DNA of 64,000 nt from Candidatus Melainabacteria bacterium (GTDB lineage Bacteria; Cyanobacteriota; Vampirovibrionia; 2-02-FULL-35-15): positions 186,001 through 250,000 of the forward strand of contig JAHFBF010000003.1 of assembly GCA_023250195.1 (NCBI GenBank), in the 5' to 3' direction. A program made the position numbers and the translations under genes. Shown piece by piece: positions 32,254 to 41,203 of this stretch; position 1 is the stretch's first letter; each line of letters opens with the position of its first letter. A model generated the notes under the pieces. That model was not told the DNA's origin. It searched no databases and saw only the letters and a program-made list of their open reading frames with translations.

Positions 32254-33063
32254 CTATTTAATAATTGTGTTATTTGAATCTGTGGTTTGAACAGCCTGAT
32301 TCATTAAGTCGTCTACTGCTAATTCAATTGGATTTAAATCCTGAGTTCTATCTAATTCTATTTCGAGTTCCTGACCTGATGCAATCATTACTTCCTGTCC
32401 GTGTTTTTTTATTCCATAAGCTAATCCTGTAAGCCCTCCTATTACAGCCGTTGAAGTTAGACTCCAGCCACCGCTAAAAACTGCACCTGTTGCTGCAACA
32501 CCAATAGCAGCAGTTTTTACTGCTTTATTTCCCGGGATGAAAGTAAGAGTTGCACCTTTTACAATACCAAGTCCTATACCTCTTGCAAGTCCATTTCCTT
32601 CCCCTTTTAAATTACGGTTTTTATTTGTATTTTTTTTGTCAACTGCAAATCTTGCTCCGCTTAATGGAATATACTTTCCAGAAGGCAAAACAATTTTGTC
32701 AAATGCAACTTCAATTAAACCCTGCATGCTGGCTTTTCCTGCAGATTTGATATCCATTACATGGCCAACTACAATACTTCCGACAGGGACTAAATTAATG
32801 TCGTTTATATTTAAGTCATTTAAAACAGTTGCACTGAATTCATCGCCAATTTTATTTTCCAGGGAGTTAAGTTCATTGTTTACTGAAACTTTTAATTTTG
32901 TATGTTTTGGAATGAGATCACTATAACTGGCAGATCCTTTTAAGGAAGTTTGTTCGTCTATTACTAAAGTGTTTTCAGTGGTATCATTTGATTCTGCAGA
33001 CAATACGGTACTATTTGTTATAAAAATGACACTTAAAAAAAAGTATAAAATTATTTTTTTCAT
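32254..33063 (-). CDS. Secreted protein of unknown function with glycine-rich helix region
   Basis: 269 aa. Residues 1-23 are a Sec signal peptide (KKIILYFFLSVIFITNSTVLSAE). Residues about 50-140 look like a beta domain (LKVSVNNELNSLENKIGDEFSATVL, LVPVGSIVVGHVMDI, KIVLPSGKYIPLSGARFAV), a pattern seen in many uncharacterised envelope proteins. Residues 155-225 are Gly/Ala-rich, with zipper-like helices. Probably periplasmic or envelope-associated. No name is supportable. Confidence 0.75.
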   Translation of the reverse strand: MKKIILYFFLSVIFITNSTVLSAESNDTTENTLVIDEQTSLKGSASYSDLIPKHTKLKVSVNNELNSLENKIGDEFSATVLNDLNINDINLVPVGSIVVGHVMDIKSAGKASMQGLIEVAFDKIVLPSGKYIPLSGARFAVDKKNTNKNRNLKGEGNGLARGIGLGIVKGATLTFIPGNKAVKTAAIGVAATGAVFSGGWSLTSTAVIGGLTGLAYGIKKHGQEVMIASGQELEIELDRTQDLNPIELAVDDLMNQAVQTTDSNNTIIK

Positions 33064-33232
33064 GGACTTCTTCGTCTTAATTAAATCTTTTGTAAGTATT
33101 TTGTTAAAAATTTACTTGATTTTTAATTTAGCTTCCTCCCTTTTTCACTGTAAATATAATAGTCCTTATTATCTTTCATACCCTAAAAATATGAGGTTAT
33201 AACGACTGTCCTAGAAGGCTTTGGGGCATTTT

Positions 33233-33982
33233 ATGAGAAGAAAAATAAGAAAATATAAAAATACCATTGTCTTGCTTTCTGGTGGACTTGACTCTTCTAC
33301 ACTAGCTTACCTTGTAGCAAAAAAATCACCTCCTTACTTAAAGAATAGGGTTTACTCATTAACTTTTGATTATGGTCAGAGTCATAAAAAAGAACTGAAG
33401 AGTGCTAAAAAAATAGCCAAGAAGATTGGTGCTGTTGAACATAAAATTGTTAAATTTGATTTAACTTTATGGGGTGGTTCTTCCTTAACAGACAGGAAAA
33501 TTAAAATCCCGCAAAATAGAAAGATTCCTGAATCAGGTTCAATTCCAAACACTTATGTTCCTGCAAGAAACACTATCTTTCTTACCTTTGCTCTGGCTTA
33601 TGCTGAAGCTATAAAAGCAGATGAAATATATATAGGTGTCAATTCAATTGATTATTCAGGCTATGTTGATTGCAGACCGGCTTTTATAAAGAAGTTTCAA
33701 GAACTGGTTAAAGTGGCTACCGTAGCGGGTGTCAAAGGTAAAGCAGTAAAGATTAAAACCTCATTAATAAAGATGACCAAGGCTGAGATTGTAAAGGTGG
33801 GTGAGAAAATAGGGGTTCCATGGGGTAGTACATGGAGTTGTTATATGGGAGAAAAGCTAGCCTGTGGAGTTTGTGACAGCTGTCAGCTAAGGTTAAAAGG
33901 ATTTGCTCAGGCCGGAGTTAGAGATCCATTGAAATATAAAAGGCTACCGAAGTTTTATAGTCAATGGCTTATAAAGAAATGA
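33233..33982 (+). CDS. queC: 7-cyano-7-deazaguanine synthase QueC
   Basis: About 249 aa. PP-loop ATP pyrophosphatase motif LLSGGLDSSTLAYL, YVPARNTIFLTFALAYAEA, and zinc ligands in STWSCYMGEKLACGVCDSCQLR. It converts carboxy-deazaguanine to preQ0 for queuosine. Start at ATG 33233, because GGGG lies 6 nt upstream; a TTG at 33221 is less likely. The YhhQ transporter at 38035 serves the same pathway, which suggests mixed synthesis and salvage. No preQ1 riboswitch was recognised upstream. Confidence 0.92.
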   Translation: MRRKIRKYKNTIVLLSGGLDSSTLAYLVAKKSPPYLKNRVYSLTFDYGQSHKKELKSAKKIAKKIGAVEHKIVKFDLTLWGGSSLTDRKIKIPQNRKIPESGSIPNTYVPARNTIFLTFALAYAEAIKADEIYIGVNSIDYSGYVDCRPAFIKKFQELVKVATVAGVKGKAVKIKTSLIKMTKAEIVKVGEKIGVPWGSTWSCYMGEKLACGVCDSCQLRLKGFAQAGVRDPLKYKRLPKFYSQWLIKK

Positions 33983-33984
33983 CA

Positions 33985-34012
33985 GTAGAGCCTTGCCATG
34001 GCAAAGCTCTAC
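33985..34012. repeat. 28-bp palindrome P5 (GTAGAG family)
   Basis: Arms GTAGAGCCTTGCCA and TGGCAAAGCTCTAC pair with one mismatch, centre CCATGG. It exactly fills the gap between convergent queC and the histidine kinase. Confidence 0.8.
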
Positions 34013-34013
34013 A

Positions 34014-35231
34014 TTAATTAACAGGTAATGTAAAACTAAACGTACTTCCTTTACTAAGCTCACTTTTTACTTCTATTTTTCCGTTTAATGTAGTAATTAT
34101 TTCTTTGCAGATTGCTAATCCTAAACCAGATCCTGTAATGCTTTTGATTCTTGGATTTGAAGACCGATAAAACCGATTAAAAATTTTAGGTTGTTCTTCT
34201 TTGCTGATTCCAATACCTTTATCTAATATGGAAACCATGATTTCTTTTTTAGGCAGTTCCAGAGAAACAGAAATAGTGCCTCCATTTGGCGAGTATTTAA
34301 CTGCATTTGAAATTAAATTGTCTAAAACAAGGCGAACTAATTTTTGATCAGTGTTTATGATTGGATAGTTATCTGAAATGTTATAGCAAAGTTTATGTCC
34401 TCTGTTTAGAATTGCAAATTCTTCAATGGAAGTCTTAATTATTTCTCCAAGATCACAGGGTTCAATTTTTGGTGTCCATAAATTAATAGCAGGGTTGCTG
34501 ATCTGTAAAAAGTCACTAAGTAGTGATGAAAGCCTATTTGCTGCTTGTTGAATTTGCTCTGCAATTTCTTTTATAGTTTCTTCGGGGTGTTTTTTGTTTA
34601 AAAGTAAATTACTAAAACCTAAAATGCTGGAAAGTGGTGTTCTCAACTCGTGACTGATGTTATTTATTAGATTTGTCTTTAATTGATCCTGCTCTATTAG
34701 TGTCAAGTTTTGATTTTTTAGTCTTTTTATTTGATCATTATTCTTATGAAATCTTTCTATCTTGGAAACAGCAAATTCAAATATTGCAGCTAATTTGGAT
34801 AAAAAGATTTCATCCTCTTTCTCTAGATTTAAGTCTTTCTGTTTCGAAGTTACAACTAATATCCAATTGTCTTTTTCCGAGATTCTCAATTCGATTCCTA
34901 TTAACGAGAAAATATTAAAGTTGTTCAGTGATTCACCCTTGATGTCTAAATACTTCCAAATTTTTCTTTTTTCAAGTATTTTTTTTATTTTTTCGGGCAG
35001 TACAGATATTCTGTATTTAATCATTGAACTTTCTTTAGGCTCACAGTAATCAAAGTAGACTGACATTTCATTGGCTATTGGTTTCCACAATTGAACCCGG
35101 TTAATGTGGGTAGCTCTGAAGGCTTGTTGTATAACTTGAAAAGTATTATTGAAGAGAGTTTCAGGATCTGAAGCGTTATTTACAGCTTCAAGAAAACTGA
35201 TGTAAATTTGTTCTTTGTTTGGAGTTTCCAC
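34014..35231 (-). CDS. Sensor histidine kinase, cytosolic, GAF-like N-terminus
   Basis: 405 aa with no transmembrane segment. Residues 1-150 look like a GAF sensor (THINRVQLWKPIANEMSVYFDY...DEIFLSKLAAIFEFAVSKIE). A short coiled coil follows, then HisKA with the phospho-acceptor His in ISHELRTPLSSILGFSN. HATPase has N box LDNLISNAVKYSPNGG, G1 DKGIGIS, F box and G2 GSGLGLAI. The start is GTG 35231, 7 nt after TACAAT. An orphan: no response regulator is adjacent; the CheY-like protein at 9492 is a possible partner. Confidence 0.9.
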   Translation of the reverse strand: METPNKEQIYISFLEAVNNASDPETLFNNTFQVIQQAFRATHINRVQLWKPIANEMSVYFDYCEPKESSMIKYRISVLPEKIKKILEKRKIWKYLDIKGESLNNFNIFSLIGIELRISEKDNWILVVTSKQKDLNLEKEDEIFLSKLAAIFEFAVSKIERFHKNNDQIKRLKNQNLTLIEQDQLKTNLINNISHELRTPLSSILGFSNLLLNKKHPEETIKEIAEQIQQAANRLSSLLSDFLQISNPAINLWTPKIEPCDLGEIIKTSIEEFAILNRGHKLCYNISDNYPIINTDQKLVRLVLDNLISNAVKYSPNGGTISVSLELPKKEIMVSILDKGIGISKEEQPKIFNRFYRSSNPRIKSITGSGLGLAICKEIITTLNGKIEVKSELSKGSTFSFTLPVN

Positions 35232-35244
35232 GAATTATATTGTA
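35232..35244 (-). promoter_or_regulatory. -10 box 7 nt before the kinase GTG start
   Basis: TACAAT on the minus strand (35239-35244), 7-nt spacer, GTG 35231; no room for an RBS. Confidence 0.5.
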
Positions 35245-35252
35245 CAGTACCC

Positions 35253-35819
35253 CTACTTGTATGAATTCTTCTTCGATACCGAATTGCTTTCATCTATGTA
35301 CCATCGCCATGGATGTTCAACTGCCTGTGATATTCCTATTCTAGTAGTTTGAATAATTGTTGCCTTTTTATTCTTCAGTAAACTATTATTTGTAACAATT
35401 AACGGACTGTTTTCATTACAACAATCAATCGCGTTATGGTCTTTTGTAACCTTTAAATATCTACAAAGTTTTCCTGGTCCACTTGCAACCTTTGGATCTT
35501 TATCTGGGATTTCAAGTGCTCTAATTAAAACTGCGCCTGGGGTTTCTTTTTTTTCAGTTACAAAATTAAGACAATGATACATTCCATAAATAAAATACAC
35601 ATAGGAAAACCCACCAGGCCCGAACATTACTTCATTACGGGGAGTTTTACCTCTTGCTGCGTGACAGGCAGGGTCATCTTTTGTATAAGCTTCAACTTCA
35701 ACGATTATCCCGAGTCTTTGCTTTTGTCTACTTTGTCTTAATACAAGGGTTTTACCCAGCAGTTCTGGTGCTACTTTCAGTGTTGGTCTTTCAAAAAAGA
35801 ATCGTTTTAAGGGCTTCAT
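35253..35819 (-). CDS. mpg: 3-methyladenine DNA glycosylase (Mpg/AAG family)
   Basis: 188 aa. APELLGKTLVL, EVEAYTKDDPACHAARGKTPRNEVMFGPGGFSYVYFIYGMYHCLNFVTE (active-site Glu and Tyr) and PGAVLIRALE define the eukaryote-like AAG fold. It excises alkylated purines in base-excision repair. Divergent from gatC. The gap between them holds an A+T-rich hairpin near 35842-35869 of unclear purpose. Confidence 0.93.
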   Translation of the reverse strand: MKPLKRFFFERPTLKVAPELLGKTLVLRQSRQKQRLGIIVEVEAYTKDDPACHAARGKTPRNEVMFGPGGFSYVYFIYGMYHCLNFVTEKKETPGAVLIRALEIPDKDPKVASGPGKLCRYLKVTKDHNAIDCCNENSPLIVTNNSLLKNKKATIIQTTRIGISQAVEHPWRWYIDESNSVSKKNSYK

Positions 35820-35962
35820 AGTTGTTTTTTATATCTACTCCGCAACACATTTTATTAGAAAATTGTGTTGTTTTGCAAAGAGCTCCTAGTATACCTAATC
35901 CCACATTATCCAGGTTTTGGCTATTGTTTTAGTAAAATTACACATGCTGAGTAATTATGCTT

Positions 35963-35971
35963 TGCTACAAT
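35963..35971 (+). promoter_or_regulatory. Extended -10 promoter, 7 nt before gatC
   Basis: TGC then TACAAT (35966-35971), 7-nt spacer, ATG 35979. Predicts a leaderless gatC mRNA. Confidence 0.6.
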
Positions 35972-35978
35972 ATAACCT

Positions 35979-36263
35979 ATGCTTACTAAGCAACAAGTAG
36001 AACATGTAGCAAAGCTTGCAAGGCTAGATTTAAGTGAAGAGGAAAAAGAACTTTACACTAAACAACTCTCTAAAATTTTAGATTATATTGACCAGTTGAA
36101 TGAAGTTAATACGAAAGGAATTGAACCTATGACTCAGCCAATTCCAACTGTTAACGTAATGAGAGAAGATATTGTAAAAAAACAATTTGAAAGGCAGGAA
36201 GTTTTAAGTAATGCACCGCATGAGGAATATGGGTTTTTTAGGGTACCAAAGATTGGGGAATAA
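35979..36263 (+). CDS. gatC: Aspartyl/glutamyl-tRNA amidotransferase subunit C
   Basis: 94 aa, standard GatC: VEHVAKLARLDLSEEEKELYTKQLSKILDYIDQLNEVNT, EPMTQPIPTVNVMRED and a C-terminal FFRVPKIGE. It is the belt subunit that holds GatA and GatB, making Gln-tRNA(Gln) or Asn-tRNA(Asn). gatA and gatB are not adjacent. pyrG starts 22 nt downstream. Confidence 0.95.
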   Translation: MLTKQQVEHVAKLARLDLSEEEKELYTKQLSKILDYIDQLNEVNTKGIEPMTQPIPTVNVMREDIVKKQFERQEVLSNAPHEEYGFFRVPKIGE

Positions 36264-36269
36264 ATGACG

Positions 36270-36278
36270 TGTTACGAT
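36270..36278 (+). promoter_or_regulatory. Extended -10-like box 7 nt before pyrG
   Basis: TGT then TACGAT (36273-36278), 7-nt spacer, ATG 36286. It lies in the short gatC-pyrG gap; co-transcription is also possible. Confidence 0.4.
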
Positions 36279-36285
36279 AGAAATC

Positions 36286-37953
36286 ATGACTAAATATATT
36301 TTTGTAACTGGCGGTGTAGTAAGTAGTCTAGGTAAAGGTATTCTGGCGGCTTCTCTTGGTTGTCTTTTAAGAGCAAGAAAATTTTCCGTTACGATTCAAA
36401 AACTTGATCCATATTTAAATGTTGACCCGGGAACTATGTCTCCATATCAGCATGGAGAGGTTTTTGTTACAGAAGATGGGGCAGAAACTGACCTTGACTT
36501 AGGGCATTATGAAAGATTTGTAGGAGTTGATTTAAGCCAGATAAATAATGTTACTGCTGGAAGTATTTATCAGTCTGTTATTAATCGTGAAAGAGCTGGA
36601 GATTATCTTGGTGGAACTGTTCAGATGGTCCCACATGTCTCAAATGAAATAAAAGAAAGAATTCGCAGAGCAGCTACAAATTCCGGAGCAGATATTGTAA
36701 TTGTGGAAGTAGGTGGAACAGTTGGTGATATTGAAGGATTAATATTTTTAGAAGCTATTCGTCAGTTTAGAAATGATGTCGGGCGTGAAAATGTGGCAAA
36801 TGTACATGTTACATTACTTCCCAATTTAAAAGCAACCAGTGAAATTAAAACAAAACCAACTCAGCACAGTGTTGAAATCCTCAGAGGAAAAGGTATTCAG
36901 CCTGATATTCTGGTCTGCAGGACTGAAAAAACAGTTCCGAAGGCTATAAAAGAAAAATTATCTCTGTATACTGATGTGCCAATTGAGTCAGTTATAGAAT
37001 GTAAAGATCAAAAGTCAATTTATGAAGTACCGCTTGCCCTTGAAAAAGAAGGATTAGCTGAAAGAATATTGGATAAACTTTGTTTAGTTAGTTCTCCTCC
37101 TGATTTAACAAGCTGGCAGGAGCTGGTAAATAAATTAAAAAAACCAGAAGGTGTTGGTGGGAAAAAATTAGCTAAAATTGCAATTGTTGGAAAATATATT
37201 AAACTTTCAGATTCATATATCAGTGTAGTTGAAGCTATTAATCATGCCGGTGTAAATTTGGGGGTAGAAGTAGAAATAAAATGGGTTTTATCAGATGATC
37301 TGGAAAGCTCAGTAGATCTTAAAGAGGTTTTTTCTGATATAGATGGAATTATTGTGCCTGGTGGTTTTGGAGATAGAGGGATTGAAGGAAAAGTTAATGC
37401 TATTAAATATGCAAGAGAAAATAAGATCCCATTTTTAGGACTTTGTCTTGGGATGCAGTGTGCCGTGATTGAATTTGCAAGAAATGTCTGTAGTTTAACC
37501 GGTGCAAACAGTACAGAATTTGCCAGGGATACTTTACATCCTATAATTGATTTAATGCCAGACCAGGAAAATGTTACTCAAAAGGGTGGAACTATGAGAC
37601 TGGGTAAGTACCCATGTTCTTTATTGTCCGGTACAAAAGCGTTTACAGTCTATGGGGAAGAGTTGATTTCTGAGAGACACAGACACAGATATGAATTGAA
37701 TAATTTCTACAGAGAAAAATTAAATCTTGGTGGGATGGTTTTTTCCGGGGTTTCACCTGACAATTCTCTGGTAGAGCTTATTGAATTAAAAAATCATCCA
37801 TGGTTTGTTGCAAGTCAGTTTCATCCTGAGTTTAAATCCAGACCTGAAAAACCACATCCGTTGTTTATAGGCTTTATGAAAACAATATTGGGAATGTCAT
37901 TAGAAAGTAAAAGAGGTTCAGAGCTCAGAACTGATAGTGCTTCACAAATATAG
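36286..37953 (+). CDS. pyrG: CTP synthase
   Basis: 555 aa. The N-terminal synthetase domain begins [17 protein letters not shown] and contains [38 protein letters not shown]. The C-terminal glutaminase has PGGFGDRG, the nucleophile Cys in LGLCLGMQ, and His/Glu in QFHPEFKS. It makes CTP from UTP, glutamine and ATP. The stop TAG is also the first base triplet of leader element copy B. Confidence 0.97.
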   Translation: MTKYIFVTGGVVSSLGKGILAASLGCLLRARKFSVTIQKLDPYLNVDPGTMSPYQHGEVFVTEDGAETDLDLGHYERFVGVDLSQINNVTAGSIYQSVINRERAGDYLGGTVQMVPHVSNEIKERIRRAATNSGADIVIVEVGGTVGDIEGLIFLEAIRQFRNDVGRENVANVHVTLLPNLKATSEIKTKPTQHSVEILRGKGIQPDILVCRTEKTVPKAIKEKLSLYTDVPIESVIECKDQKSIYEVPLALEKEGLAERILDKLCLVSSPPDLTSWQELVNKLKKPEGVGGKKLAKIAIVGKYIKLSDSYISVVEAINHAGVNLGVEVEIKWVLSDDLESSVDLKEVFSDIDGIIVPGGFGDRGIEGKVNAIKYARENKIPFLGLCLGMQCAVIEFARNVCSLTGANSTEFARDTLHPIIDLMPDQENVTQKGGTMRLGKYPCSLLSGTKAFTVYGEELISERHRHRYELNNFYREKLNLGGMVFSGVSPDNSLVELIELKNHPWFVASQFHPEFKSRPEKPHPLFIGFMKTILGMSLESKRGSELRTDSASQI

Positions 37954-38034
37954 GGTTTGTCCGGTTTACCCGGTATCCTATCCTGCGAAAGGGATCGGCC
38001 GAAGGAAGCTCCAGCTTGTCTGGAGCTATAAAAA
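37951..38034 (+). repeat. Hairpin leader element, copy B (before yhhQ)
   Basis: Hairpin 1 at 37951-37980 (TAGGGT/ATCCTA outer stem, CCGG/CCGG inner stem, loop TTTAC). Then ATCCTATC...AAGGGATCGG, GAAGGA (38001-38006), hairpin 2 AGCTCCAG (38007-38014), loop CTTGT, CTGGAGCT (38020-38027), then ATAAAAA and ATG 38035. Folding hairpin 2 brings GAAGGA to about 7 nt from the start codon. Confidence 0.85.
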
Positions 38035-38709
38035 ATGAAACAATATAAATATCTTGATATTGCCACTGTAATTTTTGTTGTTGTTTTATTTCTGTCAAAT
38101 TTTATTGCACATAATAAATTTGCACAAATTGGTAATTTTGTATTTGGTACAGGAATTATATTTTTCCCGGTTTCATATTTGCTTGGTGATCTTTTGACTG
38201 AAGTCTATGGTTATGCAGCATCAAGAAGAGTAATATGGATTGGATTTTTTGTGCTTTTAATATCAGCAGTTTCAATTCAGATTATTCTTGCAATTCCTCC
38301 GGCAACTGGTTGGAATAACCAGCGGGCTTATATGACTGTTTTTGGAAACAGTTTAAGAACAGTACTTTGTTCTATTCTTGCTTTCTGGTCGGGCGAGTTT
38401 ACAAATTCTTTTACACTTGCAAAAATGAAAATATGGACTGGTGGAAAATATTTATGGACCAGAACAATTGGCTCTACGATTGTAGGTGAAGCTGTAGACA
38501 CTTTGATTTTTTATCCGCTTGCATTTGGCTTTTTGTCGGGATTCCCATGGCACTTAATTTTTAAAGTAATGCTTGCAAATTATACTTTAAAAGTTTTATG
38601 GGAAGTAATTGCTACGCCATTTACATATAAAGTAGTTTCTTTTTTAAAAAAGCAGGAGCATGAAGATTATTATGATTATAAGACTGATTTCAGCCCATTT
38701 AAAATGTGA
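38035..38709 (+). CDS. yhhQ: Queuosine precursor transporter, YhhQ family
   Basis: 224 aa with about six membrane helices. VYGYAASRRVIWIGF, WSGEFTNSFTLAKMKIWTGGKYLWTRTIGSTIVGEAVDTLIFYPLAF and VMLANYTLKVLWEVIATPFTY match the YhhQ/DUF165 family, which imports preQ0/preQ1. It fits with queC at 33233. Start codon directly after leader element copy B. Confidence 0.93.
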   Translation: MKQYKYLDIATVIFVVVLFLSNFIAHNKFAQIGNFVFGTGIIFFPVSYLLGDLLTEVYGYAASRRVIWIGFFVLLISAVSIQIILAIPPATGWNNQRAYMTVFGNSLRTVLCSILAFWSGEFTNSFTLAKMKIWTGGKYLWTRTIGSTIVGEAVDTLIFYPLAFGFLSGFPWHLIFKVMLANYTLKVLWEVIATPFTYKVVSFLKKQEHEDYYDYKTDFSPFKM

Positions 38710-38832
38710 AAATAGTTTGATTACCAGGGATAACCCTTTCAGGCTGATTTTCTAAGCTTTGTAAAAGATTTGTGCTTAGCTAAGCAGTGGTATATGAATA
38801 TTACCGTCAGTCTTATTTTAGAGGTGAATACC

Positions 38833-39207
38833 ATGAAAACATTATTTTCTTTAAGTTTAATTCTCACCTTATTTTTTACTTTGCTTATAAATAATTTTGC
38901 ATATGCTCAAGAGTTAGTTGGTCCACGAGTGTTGCAACCAGCTGAGCAATCAATTCAATAACCAGTTCTAGCTGAGGAACCGACGGAAAATGGTGATTGT
39001 GAAGTAAATGGAAATAGCTGTAAGAATGATGGTGTATCTTGTATAATTGGTGGTCAGAAGGGGTTTTGTATCACTGTCAAAAAGGGTGATATAACAGGGA
39101 ATGATGCATTTGGCTGCAAGTGTTTCCTGGATTGTGTAAAAGAAACTAACAATATATGTCCTCCTGGCTACATGTGCGATAAAGAAACCGGTAAATGTAA
39201 AAAGTAA
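38833..39207 (+). pseudogene. Small secreted Cys-rich protein interrupted by one stop codon
   Basis: ATG 38833 behind GAGGTG (7-nt spacer) opens a signal peptide (KTLFSLSLILTLFFTLLINNFAYA) and a short stretch ending ...AEQSIQ, then TAA at 38959-38961. The same frame continues without further stops to TAA 39205-39207 and encodes a Cys-rich domain: CEVNGNSC, SCIIGGQKGFC, GCKCFLDC, CPPGYMC and GKCKK, about ten Cys. One substitution (such as CAA to TAA) explains the break. Alternatives are read-through or a sequencing error. The family is unknown; paired Cys suggest a disulfide-bonded periplasmic or exported protein. Confidence 0.7.
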
Positions 39208-39221
39208 ATAGCCAGTTAGCT

Positions 39222-39839
39222 CTACATAGCCCCTTTAGTAGATCTGGATCCTTTAATTCTTGGATCAATTTGTTTTGCATGATCAAATGCAATTGCAAAG
39301 GCTTTAAATCCGGCTTCAATAATATGGTGTGAGTTTACACCGGAGATTTGTCTTAAGTGAAGTGTAAATGGAGCATTAAAAGCAAATGCTTTCCAGAACT
39401 CAAGATTTAATTCAAGCTCAAAATTATTTATTCTTTCTTTGTTGAACTTTAAATCATAATAAATAAATGGTCTTGTACAAAGATCTAAAACACACTCTAC
39501 ACAGGCTTCATCAAGCGGTACTTTTGCATTGGCGTAGCGAACTATACCTTCACGCTCGCCCATAGCATCTTTTAATGCCATACCTAAAACAATTCCTACA
39601 TCTTCTACAGTGTGATGTGAATCAATTTCCAGATCTCCACTGGCACTTAAATCGAGATCAATAAAACTATGCCTTTTTAATTGGCTTAGCATATGATCAA
39701 AAAATGGTATTCCAGTAGCAATTACACCCTGACCAGTGCCATCAATATTTACATTACATGTAATGCTTGTTTCATTAGTCTTTCTTTCAATTCGAGATTT
39801 TCTTTCAATTGTAGTTTTTTGTTTTTCTTGCGGTGCCAT
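39222..39839 (-). CDS. hisB: Imidazoleglycerol-phosphate dehydratase
   Basis: 205 aa, single-function HisB. GIPFFDHMLSQLKRH and DSHHTVEDVGIVLG in the first half, and the matching second half GVNSHHIIEAGFKAFAIAFDHA, give the manganese-binding His sets. An N-terminal basic extension (about 20 residues, KQKTTIERKSRIERKTNE) precedes the fold. The RBS GAGG is present. Divergent from the aminotransferase at 40070. Confidence 0.95.
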   Translation of the reverse strand: MAPQEKQKTTIERKSRIERKTNETSITCNVNIDGTGQGVIATGIPFFDHMLSQLKRHSFIDLDLSASGDLEIDSHHTVEDVGIVLGMALKDAMGEREGIVRYANAKVPLDEACVECVLDLCTRPFIYYDLKFNKERINNFELELNLEFWKAFAFNAPFTLHLRQISGVNSHHIIEAGFKAFAIAFDHAKQIDPRIKGSRSTKGAM

Positions 39840-39944
39840 TTTAATTACCTCAATGTTAGATTATATTATTTATATTCCACATTTTTAAAAGACGAAAGGA
39901 ATTTTATAAAGATCTTATATTTATAGGTAATTTAACATATACAA

Positions 39945-39976
39945 TTGACTTTATTAATTATTTATTGTGTTTTAAT
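39945..39976 (+). promoter_or_regulatory. Promoter of the class V aminotransferase
   Basis: TTGACT (39945-39950), a 20-nt spacer, and TTTAAT (39971-39976) with TG at 39968-39969. The start point would fall just before the hairpin leader at 39987. Confidence 0.5.
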
Positions 39977-39986
39977 GAGAAATATA

Positions 39987-40069
39987 AGCGAAGAATGTTC
40001 CGGTGAGGAATATTCTGAGCGTCGAAAGGGAAAAGGAAAAATCTCGTAGGGATTTTTCCGGTATAAAAA
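39987..40069 (+). repeat. Two-hairpin leader E (related to the sctV leader)
   Basis: Hairpin 1 is GAATGTTCC (39993-40001) with GGAATATTC (40007-40015). Then TCTGAGC, GAAAGGGAAAA, and hairpin 2 GGAAAAATC (40035-40043) with GATTTTTCC (40051-40059), then GGTATAAAAA and ATG. It shares AGCGAAGA...TCTGAGC with 14281-14312, and the TATAAAAAATG ending with copies A and B. Confidence 0.65.
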
Positions 40070-41170
40070 ATGCAAGATAAATCTTTCTTAATGATTCCTG
40101 GCCCTACGCCTGTACCTGAATCGGTGCTTGTAGAACTTGCCAGGCATCCAATCGGGCATAGGTCGAAAGAGTTTTCTGATATTTTTATGTCCTGTATTGA
40201 GGGCTTAAAATGGCTTGGGAAAACCAAAAATTCTGATGCATTTATTTACACAGCAAGTGGTACGGGGGCAATGGAAGCAGCTATTGCAAATGTTTTGTCT
40301 CCAGGAGATAAGGTTTTATCTTTAGTAATCGGTGTTTTTGGGAAAAGGTTTGGACAAATTGCACAGACCTTTGGAGCACAGGTTGAAATGTTAACTGTTG
40401 ATCCAGGAAAAGTTATTGATCTGAAAGTTCTAGAGCAGAAGTTACATGAAGATAAAAATAAAGAAATAAAAGTTGTAACGGTAACTCACAGTGAGACTGC
40501 AACCGGTGCGGCAAATGATTTGGAAAAAATTGCAAGGATTGTAAAAAATCATGGTTCATTACTTTTGGTAGATGCTGTTACTAGTCTGGGTTGTATGAAT
40601 GTAGAGATTGATAAGTGGGAGCTTGATGTTGTTATTTCAGGTTCGCAAAAAGGTTTTATGATTCCACCGGGGCTAAGTTTTATTTATGTAAGTCCAAAAG
40701 CATGGGAATATAATAAAAAATCAAAATGTCCAAAGTTTTATTGGGATTTTGAAAAACATAAAAAATCACTTGATGAACAAACCACACCTTTTACACCAAA
40801 TGTTTCTTTTGTCTGTGCATTAAAAAAATCTTTTGAAATGATGCAAAAAGAAGGGCTTGAAAATATTATTCAGAGACATGATCGATTAAAAACCAGATTA
40901 AGGGCAGGACTTAAAGAGCTTGGTTTAAAGCTTTTAACTGAAGACAAGGATGCAAGTGCTGCAATTACGGCTATTTATCCGCCTGATGGAGCTTCAATTT
41001 CAGATATTAGATCTGCTTATAAGAAAGACTGGGATATAACTATAGCAAATGGACAGGATACTTTGAAGGATAAGATTTTTCGTATAGGACATTTAGGTTT
41101 TATAAGTGATAGGGATATTGAGATGACGCTTGTGGTGACGGAGAAAGTTTTTGAGAAATTAAAATCGTAA
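40070..41170 (+). CDS. Class V aminotransferase (serine-pyruvate/alanine-glyoxylate type)
   Basis: 366 aa PLP enzyme. MIPGPTPVPESVL at the start, FIYTASGTGAMEAAIANVLSPGD, THSETATGAANDLEKIA, LLVDAVTSLGCMNVE and the PLP lysine in VVISGSQKGFMIPPGLSF. The closest fit is the alanine-glyoxylate/serine-pyruvate aminotransferase or phosphoserine-like hydrogenase-subunit group found in Cyanobacteria. Substrate not certain. Preceded by the two-hairpin leader E. Confidence 0.88.
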   Translation: MQDKSFLMIPGPTPVPESVLVELARHPIGHRSKEFSDIFMSCIEGLKWLGKTKNSDAFIYTASGTGAMEAAIANVLSPGDKVLSLVIGVFGKRFGQIAQTFGAQVEMLTVDPGKVIDLKVLEQKLHEDKNKEIKVVTVTHSETATGAANDLEKIARIVKNHGSLLLVDAVTSLGCMNVEIDKWELDVVISGSQKGFMIPPGLSFIYVSPKAWEYNKKSKCPKFYWDFEKHKKSLDEQTTPFTPNVSFVCALKKSFEMMQKEGLENIIQRHDRLKTRLRAGLKELGLKLLTEDKDASAAITAIYPPDGASISDIRSAYKKDWDITIANGQDTLKDKIFRIGHLGFISDRDIEMTLVVTEKVFEKLKS

Positions 41171-41173
41171 GCA

Positions 41174-41203
41174 TGTAGAGTTGTAGCATGCTACGACTCT
41201 ACA
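41174..41203. repeat. 30-bp palindrome P6 (GTAGAG family)
   Basis: TGTAGAGTTGTAGCA with its complement except one G-T pair, centre GCATGC. It exactly fills the gap between two convergent genes. Confidence 0.8.

Noticed and set aside
33064-33232. preQ1 riboswitch before queC
   Set aside because: The upstream sequence has no match to the preQ1-I hairpin and A-rich tail or to the other classes I know.
35842-35869. Hairpin CAACACA...TGTGTTG as a terminator
   Set aside because: It lies between divergent genes (mpg and gatC), where no transcript should end, and lacks a clean T-tract.
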